Notes: generated by a model from the letters alone, not told the origin. 64,000 nucleotides of DNA from Valencia hispanica (GCA_963556495.2 OY747709.1:22786900-22850899), one strand, 5' to 3'. Counted from the first letter of the stretch, positions 37,115-50,500 are shown. Made by a program: numbers and translations.

Positions 37115-37849
37115 GTGGATATCAGCAGTCAGAACTTTTCCCAGGACAAGCTGGGACCCTGTTCATTAGAAGGTTCGATCGTTCCTGTACTTATAAGTAA
37201 CAGAAGGAATGTAGTTATGTCAAAACACAGAGCACTGTATTCTAAAAGGTTTTTAAGTAAAGTAAACATACGCTGTACACAGCCCACCCCAAAACACAAG
37301 GGGCACAATAATACTCTTAAACCTGTTAAGATGACCTTATTAAATGTCAGGTCTATAGTAGGGAAGACATTTTTAATCAATGATCTTATCACTGATCATC
37401 CCCTTGATTTTATGTTTTTAACTGAGACTTGGTTAGATAAGAATAGCAGTGTTTCTCTTATCGAATCAACCCCTCCCAACTTTAGTTTTGTCAACCAGGC
37501 CAGACAGAACAGGAGAGGTGGAGGAGTTGCTGTTTTATATAATTAATCATTCCAGTGTAAGCAGTTATCTCTTGGAAGTTTTCCTTCTTTTCAATATGTT
37601 GCTGTACAGCTGAAGGCCTCATCTAGAGTCATGCTTGTTAACATTTATCGGCCTCCAAATTACCGTGCTGACTTTAATGATGATTTTAGTGAACTGCTGT
37701 CTATAATCTGTGTTGATTATGACTGTATAATTATTGTTGGTGATTTTAACATCCATGTTGACAATCCCCAGAACAAAGGGTCTAAAGACCTGAGTAACAC
37801 TCTGGACAACTTTGGGCTGATAATAAGGGTCATGTTTTGGACTTACTGA
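37115..37849 (+). pseudogene. LINE ORF2, APE-type endonuclease part, broken
   Basis: The frame shows LLNVRSI, FMFLTETWLD, VNIYRPP and VGDFNIHVDN, the metal-binding and catalytic blocks of the APE-like endonuclease that nicks target DNA. An in-frame TAA sits at 37544-37546. The same frame then runs to 37849, where a frameshift near 37830 separates it from the reverse transcriptase frame, which carries the closing SDH block. Confidence 0.8.
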
Positions 37850-40098
37850 TCTCGAAGGGTCTGGGCATTTCCAAGATTAATGTGCGTGATGTGGGCTTGT
37901 CTGACCATTGTTGTGTTTTCTTTGAGAGTATAATTTCGGTTCACATAAATGTTTTAACGGAGGTTATCACAAAACGATGTATAACTGAAAACACTAGTGA
38001 CATCTTTAACCAGGTCTTCTCTCTGACACCTGCCCTGTCAGGGGGTTCAGTCAATGAACTTGTCAACAGCTTTAATGCTAAAATATTAAATGTTATGGAT
38101 ACTATTGCTCCCACAAAGGTGAAGGTTATCTCTGGAAGGAAAAAGTCTCCATGGAGAAATTCCACACTGGTGAGAAAGGAAAAAAGGGAGTGTCGGAAAG
38201 CCGAGCGCAGATGGAGAAAAACAAAACTTCAGGTTCATAATGACATCTATAAAGAGAAACTTCACTCTTATAACTTACAACTGAGGAATGCAAGGAAGTC
38301 ATATTTTTCTGACATCATCACCAGAAATAGTCATAGTGCTCGCACATTATTTGCTGTTGTCGACAGGCTAACAAACTCTCCTGTGTCAGTAGCACCTGAA
38401 CTCTATTCCAACAAGGCCTGCAATGACTTTGCCAAATTCTTCACAGACAAAATCCAAAATATTAGACAAGTGATTGGTTCATTAACGCCAGGTTCAGGTT
38501 ACGTACAGTGTCCACGGAAAATCAGTTTAAACACCATGAAACAGTTTTATCTCATAAACAGCAAAGATCTGGAGGACATCTTACGTCAACTGAACTCCTC
38601 CTCTTGCTGCTTAGACATCCTGCCCACAGGCTTTTTCAAAAAGGTCTCAAAGATCTTGGAGTCAGATGTGTTACAGATTGTGAACTCATCTTTAATGTCA
38701 GGTGTTTTCCCAGAGCCCCTGAAAACAGCTGTAATTAAACCCCTGCTGAAAAGAGACAATCTGGACAAGACACAAATGAACAGCTACAGGCCCATCTCCA
38801 ATCTTCCATTTTTAAGTAAGATCATTGAAAAGGCGGTTTTTCATCAGCTAAATGACTTCTTAAGACAAAGCAACTGCTATGACGTCTTTCAGTCAGGTTT
38901 TAGACAGCACCACAGCACTGAGACTGCTCTGACTAAAGTCATCAATGACATCCGTTTGAATACTGACAGTGGAAAAATGTCAGTGTTAGTTTTACTGGAT
39001 CTCAGTGCTGCATTTGATACAGTTGACCACATTATTTTACTCAAACGACTGGAGAACTGGGTGGGTCTCTCTGGCACTGTACTAAACTGGTTCAAAACGT
39101 ACTTAGAGAACAGGAAGTACTTTGTGTCAATAAGTAACTTTACATCGGAGCAGACGGGAATTACATGTGGGGTTCCCCAGGGTTCCATCCTGGGACCTCT
39201 TCTGTTTAACATCTATATGCTCCCACTGGCACAGGTAATAAATAACAACAATATAAGTTACCATAGCTACGCAGATGACACACAGATATATATTAGAATG
39301 TCACCAGAAGACCAAGGGCCTGTACAGGCTCTTGGCAAATGCATTGAGGAAATTAATGACTGGATATGCCACAATTTTCTGCAGTTGAACAAAAACAAAA
39401 CGGAGGTAATTGTCTTTGGAGCTAAAGAGAAAAGATTGAAGGTCACCACAGGGCTTCAGTCCATACACCTAAAAACCACCAACCACGTTAGAAATCTGGG
39501 TATAGTGATGGACTCAGACCTTAACTTTGAAAAACACATTAAGGCAATCACAAAATCAGCCAACTATCACCTTAAGAATATCTCAAGGATAAAAGATCTG
39601 ATGTCTCAGCAGGACCAGAAAAAACTAGTCCATGCATTCATCTTTAGTCGGCTTGATTATTGTAACAGCGTCTTTACAGGTCTACCTAAAAAATCAATTA
39701 GGAAACTGCAGCTCATCCAGAACTCTGCTGCTCGAGTTCTCACTAAAACCAAAAAAGTGGACCACATCAGTCCAGCTCTGAGGTCTTTGCACTGGCTGCC
39801 TGTCTGTCAGAGGATATACTTCAAAGTTCTGCTGCTGGTCTATAAAGCTCAGAATTGTTTAGGACCAAAATACATCGGTGATCTCCTGACCCAGTATGAA
39901 CCTACTCGACCCCTCAGATCATCTGGATCCGCTCTTTTATCAGTTCCCAGAGTCAGAACCAGACATGGAGAAGCTGCGTTCAGCTTCTATGCTCCACATG
40001 TCTGGAACAAACTCCCAGAAAGCCTCAGATCAGCTGAAACACTCAGTTTATTTAAATCCAGGTTAAAGACCCACCTGTTCTCAGCTGCTTTTGATTAG
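37837..40098 (+). CDS. LINE ORF2, reverse transcriptase part (open 753 codons)
   Basis: A long open frame with the end of the endonuclease (GLSDHCCVFFE) and a complete reverse transcriptase: NSYRPISNLPFLSKIIEK, FQSGFRQHHSTETAL, LLDLSAAFDTVDH (Asp near residue 388), GVPQGSILGPLLFNIYM, and SYADDTQIYI (catalytic YADD near residue 478). The C-terminus RLDYCNSVFTGLP to VWNKLPESLRSAETLSLFK is typical of L2/CR1-clade elements. The enzyme would copy LINE RNA at a nicked target. The RT frame is intact, but the upstream endonuclease is interrupted, so the copy is not expected to move by itself. Confidence 0.9.
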   Translation: MDLLISKGLGISKINVRDVGLSDHCCVFFESIISVHINVLTEVITKRCITENTSDIFNQVFSLTPALSGGSVNELVNSFNAKILNVMDTIAPTKVKVISGRKKSPWRNSTLVRKEKRECRKAERRWRKTKLQVHNDIYKEKLHSYNLQLRNARKSYFSDIITRNSHSARTLFAVVDRLTNSPVSVAPELYSNKACNDFAKFFTDKIQNIRQVIGSLTPGSGYVQCPRKISLNTMKQFYLINSKDLEDILRQLNSSSCCLDILPTGFFKKVSKILESDVLQIVNSSLMSGVFPEPLKTAVIKPLLKRDNLDKTQMNSYRPISNLPFLSKIIEKAVFHQLNDFLRQSNCYDVFQSGFRQHHSTETALTKVINDIRLNTDSGKMSVLVLLDLSAAFDTVDHIILLKRLENWVGLSGTVLNWFKTYLENRKYFVSISNFTSEQTGITCGVPQGSILGPLLFNIYMLPLAQVINNNNISYHSYADDTQIYIRMSPEDQGPVQALGKCIEEINDWICHNFLQLNKNKTEVIVFGAKEKRLKVTTGLQSIHLKTTNHVRNLGIVMDSDLNFEKHIKAITKSANYHLKNISRIKDLMSQQDQKKLVHAFIFSRLDYCNSVFTGLPKKSIRKLQLIQNSAARVLTKTKKVDHISPALRSLHWLPVCQRIYFKVLLLVYKAQNCLGPKYIGDLLTQYEPTRPLRSSGSALLSVPRVRTRHGEAAFSFYAPHVWNKLPESLRSAETLSLFKSRLKTHLFSAAFD

Positions 40099-40417
40099 AT
40101 TTTTATTCTAAGTTTTAAATCTGCACAGCTTCATTTAAGATTTTTTATTTTTTTTTATTTTAAATCATGGTTTTTATTCCTGTACTTTTGCTTTTTCTGC
40201 ACCCTGCTGTAATGCTTTTGATGTTTTTTGTAAAGCACTTTGAATTGTCTTGTAACATGAATTGTGCTATACAAATAAACTTGCCTTGCCTTGCCTTGCC
40301 TTGCTAATCACTCTGTATCTTTTACAAATTATTCCTTTTTATGTCAGCACTTGAAGATTCACTGGAACCGTGAGAAACCACATGGTTGTAGGAACTAGTG
40401 TGTTGACATTAGCACTG

Positions 40418-40469
<52 letters not shown>

Positions 40470-40498
40470 GCGCGTGTGCGCGCGTGTGTGTGTGTGTC
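40418..40498. repeat. (GT)n microsatellite
   Basis: A GT dinucleotide tract with a few GC interruptions in its second half. It lies between the LINE tail and the TNF receptor promoter. Confidence 0.97.
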
Positions 40499-40724
40499 AG
40501 TGTGCATGTAAGGGGGAGGGAGTTGGAGAGTGATCTCATTATGTTTCCTGTTTTTCGCACCACTTCTATCCAAAAAAAATGACAGTCCTGACACACAAAT
40601 GCGCAAAAAACCTCAACAGTCCTGCTTTAACCGTTTATTTGAGTCAGAGTGAGGAAATCCGCGGAGTTAGTCAGAATGCCTGATCTTGTTAGCAGGCTCG
40701 GTGGGACCAATATGCAGTGACGAC

Positions 40725-40731
40725 TATATAA
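40725..40731 (+). promoter_or_regulatory. TATA box of the TNF receptor gene
   Basis: TATATAA lies about 75 bases before the initiating ATG at 40807, a reasonable distance for a short 5'UTR. No other core element was identified. Transcript start data would confirm it. Confidence 0.5.
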
Positions 40732-40806
40732 CCTCAGTTTTTAATTAATTTATTATTTTTACTTAAAAAAAACAACAAAAACTTTCTTGCACTCTGGGCT
40801 TCTGAC

Positions 40807-43800
40807 ATGGACATTGTGTGGGTAAGTAATCCAGACTTTTGATAATTTGGATCATCTGCTGGTTTTATAAGGATGATTTAGTTTCAGTTGTCATGTGTTG
40901 TCTTTTTCACTGTTTTAGAAAATTTGCTAAACATTTCTGAATGATGATGGATTATAAGATGGATACTATGAAATATATTGGTACGGCTTGGTCTTTAGCC
41001 AGAATTAAAAAACATTTAGACAAGTTAAACATTTAAACTTATTTTAATATCAGCATTGTATTGTTAATCTGACTTGTTAGACTGAAAATAGTTAGGCTAA
41101 GCACTGAACATTGCTGAAAGATCTTAGGCTTGTGGTTCATCATCTTTTCACTTTTTGACTGACAAATCACTGTAGTCGAGATCTGTAAAGCCCAACCATC
41201 ACCAGTTAAGAACACATGAGTAAATTTATAACTCGAACAGCCCTGCTCTATTTGTTGCTAATGTCTTCCTTTTTATAGAAGTCCCTTTTATGAATAACTG
41301 GTTTTTGGAAGATTTCCTGGAGACCCCGTGATTAACACTTTGTTGATTGATTTATTGGATAACTGACTTATTAAGAAGTATAAGAAGTATTTTTTGACAT
41401 GTAATGTGTGTCTCTTGAGCAACATTTGGCTCTGCAGATTCCCCAAAGTGGTTCTTAACAACTTTGACCAACACTGATCTAGAGCTTATCCCAAAATTAT
41501 TCACATCCTTGGCAGATTTAGATATAAAGTAATTATTATTATTTTTTTACCAATAACTTTGTTTCGGATAATAGATGAGGAAAGCATCTTTCAAAATATA
41601 TTTTTTAATGTAATAGAAGTATCAATATAAAAAAAAAACTTGGTTTGTTTTTATTTAAATTGTAACAAAAAATATCAAAAAAGAATTTTCCATTTTCTTT
41701 AATCAGTAAAATAATCTTTGTTGGCATTATGGCAAATATTAACCCTTCCTGAAATGGTCCACTGGTATTTTGACTATCCATCTTTAGTGATGAGCTCCCT
41801 ATCTTTGAGGTAGACCTTCTTGCCATCACTTTAATCTTTAGCATCCCCCACAGATTCTCTGGCTGGGCTACTGTATTTAAAAACATGAATATTACTTCCC
41901 ATCAGATGAAACATGTTGGCAAAAAAAAGGTTACTTGAAAGTTAAATCTACCAGGGGAATGAATACTTTTGGGCTTAATTGTTACTTAGTTTTTGTTATT
42001 GTCTTCTTCTAACAGTTTGGTGATTGAAATTGAATAACTGACTTATTAACAACTGAAATTGAGGATCAATTTTCCATGGACATGGATCTGGAACTACAAC
42101 TGCAGTCAATCTAAGCATTGTTTTCAAATAAAAAAGTAGCAAAAGCTGCTAAATTTAGTAGATTTTATATATGTACTTTCAAGCAATACCTGCACAGAAA
42201 TTCTAACACAGAATGGCACTAATAGTAAAAGAAACCATTTTTGTCTTTTTATAATCATTAAACCACAAATCACAAACAAAATAAATACAAGAAAAAGTAT
42301 TAATTGTTTCTCAAGTTTGAGATCTTTCATTTTATAACCTTAATTAAAAAATCTTAAAAAATCATGGTTCTTCATAAAACAAACATATTTTATATAACTA
42401 GAAGGTGGCAAGCTGTAAGTAGATTATTAAGAAAATGTGTTCTCAGAAACATGAAGTCAAACAAGATATTGGTCAAGGTTATTATTCAGTTAGGTTCTAG
42501 AAGGCTAAAGGGGAAACGTTTTAATTTATGCAGTGAAGATTTTTTATTTTTAAATCCTTCCTGTTGTTAAATGAAACATCTTCCAGAAACTGACTATAAA
42601 ATTAGATTGTTTCAGTAAATTATCAACAAATGAGCTCATCTTTAATAATCGCAACCCATCCGTACTAATTCAAAATGGCGACTACAGGCTCAGCTATCTA
42701 CTTTTTTATGAAGTCTCTTTCATGTAGCCTCGAAAACTGCTTTTGGATAATTCCTATTTCTTTTTAGTCTTCTGACATAATGACTGTGGATTACAGTGGC
42801 CCTGAATTGAAGAGCTACTTGATCATTTTCTAAATTTACATGGGATTATACGCATCAAAATGTCAAATTTTTTGGTGGTTTCTACATTACATCCATATGT
42901 TGCACAAATCTTGGCTTAAGAGTTCTGCTGTGATAAAGGTGCCTCACTTTAAAAATTTCATCCATATTCAAAAATACAATTAACCCAAAATTTGTCATGC
43001 CCCTGACAGATTTAGGGTTAAAGTCATTTGTTAATTTTTAACAACATGTTTTTTTCCTGGCTGTAAGTAACATAAACATTTTGGAGCGGCTAAGTCAGGG
43101 TCCTGACTTGAAGCTGAAAGGCAATATGTGTATGGAGCTAAAAATGACAGTGATGGAAATGAGTCCTTCCAACCTCAAAGACTTGGAGCTCATCACCAAA
43201 GATAAATAATCAAGTACCAGTGGAAGCATGCAAAAAGCTGCTCAGCGATTACGAGAAGGATTTAATTTAGACTAAATACATTTAAAACAATGAAAAATAT
43301 TTTCCCAATCTCAAAAGACTCTGTGATGTAATAGATCAACAAATTCTGTGTAGCAATCAATGTCTCAACAGCCACTCTGAAATCTCAGATTGTCAAACCT
43401 TTTGTTTCAGGTTGTTTCACTGATACTTGCCCTTGTGTTCACCAGACTGTCTCTCATTGAGGCGACAGAGCAGGTCCAGAATTTAGGGGAATGCCTACCT
43501 GGTAGGTTGTTACAACAAAGTGAACCTCTGGCCTTGTGGTGACGAGTTACAAATCTGTACAAGCTCAGCTAACATGTCTTCTGCCTCTTTTGGATTGTTC
43601 TCAGGATATTATCAAGAAAAAAAATGTGAAAATGGAAAACCCTGCTGTAAACCATGTGAGAAAGGTCACACATATACAGCATTAAATAACACAAGTGAAA
43701 AGTGTTTTAGGTGCAGCCATTGTGGTAGTAAGTATCTTAAGTTATTTCATGACAGACTAAAACCTGTGAAATATAAGAACATTTGTAATCAATTAGGTAA

Positions 43801-44503
43801 ACATAATGGTGAAAAAGAGCATTTAATTTCTGCTACATCAAAAATAACTTGTCTATCTTTTTTCAGACTCTATGGAAGTTAAAATACCATGCGCACCTAC
43901 TAGTGATACGGTGTGTAAGTGTAAAGCTGGAAATTATTTTGAGAATGAAGCTTGCAAGACATGTTTCCCCGCCACAAGTAGGACCAAATCACTTTCCTGT
44001 GTTCACAGGCTTTATACTTTATTGAAATAATCTCTTCTAAAAAAAATTAATCATATATTTATCAGATTTCAGAAATGAAAATGATCTGGAGATGTGCAAG
44101 CCCTGCCAAAGGTAAGAGATGCTACATTTAGGGATATACAGAAGTGGCTACATTACACCTTGGTTGTCCAGTTATTCACTTGCTGATCAGCTAATATGAT
44201 AACATAAGGGAAATAACTATATTTCTTTTCATTTAATGCAATAGTTTGGTCATGAAAGAACTAAAAGTTATTAAGTTGGCAATGATTTAAATGGAAAAGA
44301 CTAATTTTTCAATACTAATAACTAACTAACTAACTAACTAACTAACTTTTTACTGAGGTCCTGACAATTTCATCAAAAGACATAATTCATGAAAACAGCT
44401 TTGCTGACTGAAGAAAAATAATAATGCGATGAAACTGTTGTAATAATTATAATAATGTGGTAATGATATAATGAGCAAAGACAATTAATCTGCATCAGTT
44501 TGG

Positions 44504-44597
<94 letters not shown>

Positions 44598-47500
44598 CAT
44601 CTCTTTAAGGACACCCAGTTTCTGTGGTTTAGCTGTGGCCCTGTGCTGCCTGCATTGTACAGCATTTACTGCGGATGTCTCTGTATGCAGGAAGCTTTGA
44701 TAAGATAAGGATACACGCGGAAGAAATACATTCTAACTCTGTTCTTCAGCAAAATAGGCTGATAGTTTTAAAAGGAAGATGTCAAATGACTACATCATGC
44801 CTTTGCACAGGTGCTTTTGTGAATGATCTTTCTTATTTACTTTTCCTTTATGAGCCATGATGTGTTCAAACGTTTTTGTTTTGCCAAAATCAGACTCTAA
44901 ATGTTTGAGCTTGGTACAATTAAGAAGGTATCTCATCGTATTCTATATGTTTTTGTTACTTTCCCTATTGAGAAACACTGCAAAATCAAAAATGGAACTT
45001 GATACCAATATTTAATTAATGCTTGAAGAGATCCACTTGCTTCAGTTTGTTCAAACTTTTTATTAGTTTCAGATAATTTTCCGATTGTATTTAATATACC
45101 TGGCATAGGATACTTGCAGCTTTTGACCTTTGGTCTTTCATACTGAAAACATAATGAGAAAGTACCTATAAACAAAAGAAATGACTGCATGCAATACCTT
45201 TCATAGTTAATGTGAATGCAGATGAAGATGTCTGTTTCCACTTAACAATTTTTGGTTCTTCCCTTTTCAGGGTTGAGTGTATGGAGACCTCAGAATGCAA
45301 GAAAAGATGTGCCATAGCTCCATCGGGAACTTCAATGACTACAAAACGTAGGAGAACTCTCTAGAAACACCATTTATTTTATTATTCTTGGCATATCCTC
45401 AGAACGTCTTTTAATGTACATCTATAAACAAAAAGCATGAGTTTTAACAAACTGCACACATTGAATTGCAGATATTGTTGTAAACTGAATACAATGAATC
45501 CTTTAAATATTCACTGCAGATGTTTAAAGAAAAGTCAATTTAGTTTGGTATCACAAGAAAGAAAGAGCAGATCACCGAATTCTCAAACCAGGTGATAAGG
45601 AAATTCAGCATGGCAAGGGTAAAACAAAAAGAAGTTGCTAAAGCTCTACTTAGGAGCCTATTTAGTCAGTTTGAGGGATACACAGTCATAGGAGAAAAAC
45701 AAAGTTCCTTAGCCAGGAGCAGCTAATCAAATACAATGGACTACTTGATCCAGTTCAGTGTGATAACCACTGCAAAAGTACAAGTTTAAGGAAGGGCTAT
45801 GTGGTAATTTCCTAACTATTTGGACGACGTTGGCCAAATAGTTTGGAAATGACCAAACTGATAGGAGTTTGGTTGTTCAAACTGGTCCAATCAGTTTGGT
45901 CCTATCCTACCAAACTGATTGGACCAAAATGACCAGCTGATAGGAGCACTATACCTGTTAAGTACAGGCCATTTATTATTGCCATTTGAAGTCCACCATT
46001 CTACAGCGAGAAAGACTGATCAGGGAAGAACAGAACAAACAGTTGCAGACCTTCCTAGAACATGGCATCCCAAGAACTCCAAAGAGTCCCACCTTAAACT
46101 TTACATACCTGAGATTGCAGTTTAATTATTAAATTATTTAAATTATTAAATTATTATTAATTATTAAAAGCTTGTGACAGCAATATTAGAGATGGTAATC
46201 TTTTCTGCACTTTTTGGTGAGGTTTATTTAAGGGCTTCAAAGCCTTTTTTAGGATCGTGTTCTGTAATTTTATGGCACTGCACCTTCTTTTTGCACTGTG
46301 AAAAATGAGTGTCTTTAATAGATATGATAATGTTGTAATTTTCTTACAGTGTGTTTATATCTTTTTGTGCCAAAGATGATAATACATTTTATAAATGAAA
46401 TCCAATTGATTGCAATAGCTTCTCTCTCTTTCTCTCACTAAAGCTGTGATGTCTGCTTCACCTACGATTCCAGCTCCACAATCAGAAAGAGTGACTTTTT
46501 CCACCACACTGAATTTAAATCCTACTTCGATGAAATTACCGGATCACTGTCAGTCAACTTTGTATTTCAACCATTAATTGTATTTTATTGGAGTTAAATT
46601 TGTAGTAGCAAACTCTGTTAATAGCACAAAATATACAGTAATATAATAATTTTCCCTGTATGTAAGTGGTCAGGATTAAAAGATTCATGCCAGTGTTTGT
46701 TTTTGTTTTTTGCAGCAAACAGCCTCTTGATCTGGCTTTCTTTTGTGGGAGCTTTTGTGACATCTCTGGTGCTCTTTTGGTTCCTGCTGCATTTTTGCAA
46801 GAACCTGCCCAGAGAGGAGGATGTTCTTCCCTGCTGGAAAACAAAAAAATTGGAAAGACTTCCTCAGGAACCAAACGGTAACCACATGTTGAGTCTAACT
46901 CATCACATTTATCAATCGGTGCAATAACATGATAATTCAAAAGACTCTTTGTTTCAGCAGTAGTCATGCATTTCAGTATTTTACCCCTATGTTACCCTAC
47001 ATTTTCATCACTACTTAATTCTAACATTTATTTAAAGGGAGTATTTCATGAACTATACAAGTTTTTATTTTGTATTTGGGCTTGTACCTCAGTATATTTA
47101 TATTAATTTCGTTTTTCAAAGTCGAGAAGATTTCAAAAGATGTGAAAGAAAGTAAAAGAGAACAAGACCGTCAAGAACATATTAAAAGTCACCCAAGTGT
47201 GATCTATTAAGTAAAGAACACCAAACTCAAACATCAATTGATAATATAGAGGCCATCCGTAAAAAAAAAGTTGTGATAGCAAAATCTCCAGCTTCAGTAA
47301 GAGCTCATAAAGGGAAAATGTATGTGTTGATTAATCTATCAAGGAGGAGGTATTAAGGAGAAATTATGTCTGAAAGGATTGGAGATCTATCAGACTGGCA
47401 CCCTGCCCAGCGATTTTAAAAGGCTTTGTGGTGAGCCCAGTCCCCCTATAATTCTAAGGTGACAAATGAATACTTGTGACGAAATAAAAATAAATGTAAA

Positions 47501-50500
47501 ATCCCACATTTTTGTTCAGGTAGGTGGTTCTGACCAGCATCATTACTCTATTACAATCAAGGGTCAACACTTGCTTTTCTCCAAACAAATATGTGACCAG
47601 ATAATTTGTTTATCAGTGGGATGTCCAGCGGTTGAGTAAAACTGTGCACCTTGTGCTAATTTTAGTGGTGGAAGAACTTTTGGTATCAACTATTTACAAG
47701 TGAAATACAAAGGAAATTACCTGTAAGGAAATTACTTGTAAGTTAACTTTGATCTAGAGCCACTGAGCACAAAAGAGGGAAACTGATCTGTTATTCAAGC
47801 ACATGGGTCTTGCTGCTTAAGAGGACCAGTGAGAACCTCCAGGAGGAACTGAAGTGGAGGACAATAAACCAAGAACAAATGCTTTTGGCTGTTTATTCAA
47901 ATGATGCTTATATATAAGCATATATATATTTCAAGAGAATTAACTAAACAGTTTACTGCTCTAGCCATCGATTGAATGTGTATCAATATGTGCAGCAAAC
48001 TAGCTGATGATATCTGCTTTTCTCCCTACAGAACAACACAGTCATCATCGTAGCAGTCCAACCACATTGGTATGTACTCAGTTTCATGATCTTTTTCTTT
48101 TCTTCAGATAGCAGTAGACTATACAGTTGCAGCACTGTAGGTGGATAAGTGATCTTATAACTACTCATTCATACACACACTTAAACACTCACAAAGGTCA
48201 AAAGGAGCTCATGTAAAATGCTGATAACCATCTCTCTTACGTAGATTAACCAAACATGTGTGACAGAGGCCAAAGATAATTTACCCGTGTTTAAAAACTA
48301 CAGAAAAATGTTGCAATTCAGAGAGAATACTGGGGGAAAAATGTGTTTCACTCCTTCCTGTTTGTTATTTCCAGACATTTACTATTTCTGAAAAATCTCC
48401 CATGATGCCTCCCTGTCAGGAACCATCTGCTCACAACAGCGGCCACGCACATCAGGGTGTTCACATGGGTAAGTTTCAATATTTAGTTCCCAACACAAAT
48501 TCCTTTCTTGGGACTTCTTTGTTATGCTCTGTGTACCTAACTAAAACAATAGCTTGACAAAGTCCCAAACAACTATAACGTATTGGGCTTTCAATGACCT
48601 GGAAGTTGGAGGATGAATTGGTGTCATGATACATTTGAGAAGACTAGGGAGAAACAGTTTTCCTTTTTTTTTCTGATGTCAACAAAAATAAGTACATATG
48701 ATACCAATCACCTCCAAACTTATAAGACGTCATGTCGCGACAATATTTCTGTTACTACAAGGTTTCTAACCACCAGAAATGTTAAATGAGTCATAAGATG
48801 ATAACATAAAACCAAAACATCTAAACAAAGGAACTCGCTGAAGGAAGTCACCCCCCTTTCAGTTTTACTCTACGTGAAGCTGGCCACATAATTATGGAGA
48901 TCTTTAGCTTCATGAAAGAGAGAAAGTTACTCTCTCTTGAAAGTATTGAAAAGCTTTTTTTAAAACAGCTAAATTGAAAAATTTTATGAGGGATTTTAAA
49001 ACTGTTGATTTTATTTTAATTTATACTGGAACAGGGGCAGAACACAGTTAAAATGCCAATTAAGATGTAGCAGAAATACTTCCAGTTTATTAAGGCTGTT
49101 AAGATTTTTTAATAATAAATATTCTTTATTATGAAGATAATAATGTGCAAAGCGCATTGCAAAAGAATTCAGGCTCCTTTAATATATCCAGTTTTGTCAA
49201 ATAAAGACCAAAACATTTCAATGTAGCTTATTTGGATTTTTTCATGGTCTGGTCAGGGTGACCTGCAGTGTCAGTTCTTCGCCACATGATGTTACATAAA
49301 TAGGCCATGTCTCTCTACATGACTTGCGGCAAACTTCATAGAAATTGTTTTGGCTTTCCTTCAAAAAATCAAAAATCTTGGCCCTGTTTCTTAGTGCTCA
49401 ACTAAGACTTTTACTGTTGACAGATTGTCCCACCAGAGCAGTGGATCTTATTAACTTTAACTCATCCCTCATCACTCGTACTCAAATTTATGGTTGTCTT
49501 GCTTGTCAATTTAGTTGGATGGGCATTTCTTGCTAGATTTAAAGTTGTGCTAAACTCTTTACAGTTTCAGATGATGGATTGAACATGGCTCTGCAAAATA
49601 GATGAAGCTTTGGATCTTGTTTTATATCCTAACTTTGATTTAAACTTCTCTTGTATCCCTGACCTGTCTGCTGTGTTATTTGGTCTTCATGTTGCTGTTT
49701 GTTCACTAATGTTCTGAAACTATCCTCTGAGGCCCTCACAGACTCAGCGACTGAATTAGACTCAGCTCGACTCTATTTAGTTAATGGGTGACACATCTAA
49801 AGGCAATCATTTGGACTGTGATTTTATTTGGGGTTAAAAGAGAAAAGGGGCTGCCTAGATATGGCTACCATACTTTTAAGATTATAGGTGTTTACTAATT
49901 CCAGAAAGATCAAATATTTCTTTGAAGTAACGCATTAGTTTTTTTTTTATGTCTGATTGATTCATTGGTCAGGGTTAGTAATAAACAGCAACAACAATAA
50001 ACAATAGAAAAAATGGAATCAGAGAGTTAAAAGGGCCACCAATATCAACATTTTAACATTAAAAGATATTTGAAAACCCAGGAGAACAAAATAAAATCTA
50101 TTTAACAAACAGGACTAAATCTACCATCTTGAAGGTAAAATTAAAGAAAATAAGGGATTGTTGCAGCTCAGATGTGGTGTACATAGTAGAAATATAAACT
50201 CTCTGAAATTTAATAAACTGCAATAATAACTTCATGTTTTTTTTTTAATTATATTTGCAAGTAGTCGTGAAGATTTTATTGTCATATCAAAGATAATTCA
50301 GGAACAACTTTTGTTTTCTGGATGAAAAGTTCCTTCACAAGTCAATAGAAAGTCTAATTTATTTGGAGAAAAAAAAACATATGCCAGTGCTTTGCACCAT
50401 CTGATCATTTCCATGTTGCAGTACCTCAAGTTTTGGTCCTCTCACCTTTTTATCTGTGCTTGCACAACACAAAATTTATCTGTAATCAGTGTTTAACGCT

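Larger units (their letters stand above)
35260..40304 (+). mobile_element. Near full-length L2/Maui-type LINE
   Basis: A single plus-strand element of about 5 kb: a presumed 5'UTR (about 35260-35572), an ORF1 region with an SGNH-esterase-like part, an endonuclease-reverse transcriptase ORF2, and a 3' end ACAAATAAACTTGCC closing in a (CTTGC)n tail at 40280-40304. This end and the ORF1 esterase are features of the L2/CR1 group as I remember it. Several nonsense and frameshift changes make it non-autonomous now. It lies between the znf362 upstream region and the TNF receptor promoter. Confidence 0.88.

Noticed and set aside
40339..40606. ORFs rich in Thr-His or Cys-Val repeats
   Set aside because: They are translations of the (GT)n microsatellite.
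43520..43882. 120-residue ORF as a separate small gene
   Set aside because: It is TNF receptor exon 43605-43727 read through both flanking introns.
44373..44700. ORFs encoding long Ile-Tyr repeats
   Set aside because: They are translations of the (TA)n microsatellite.
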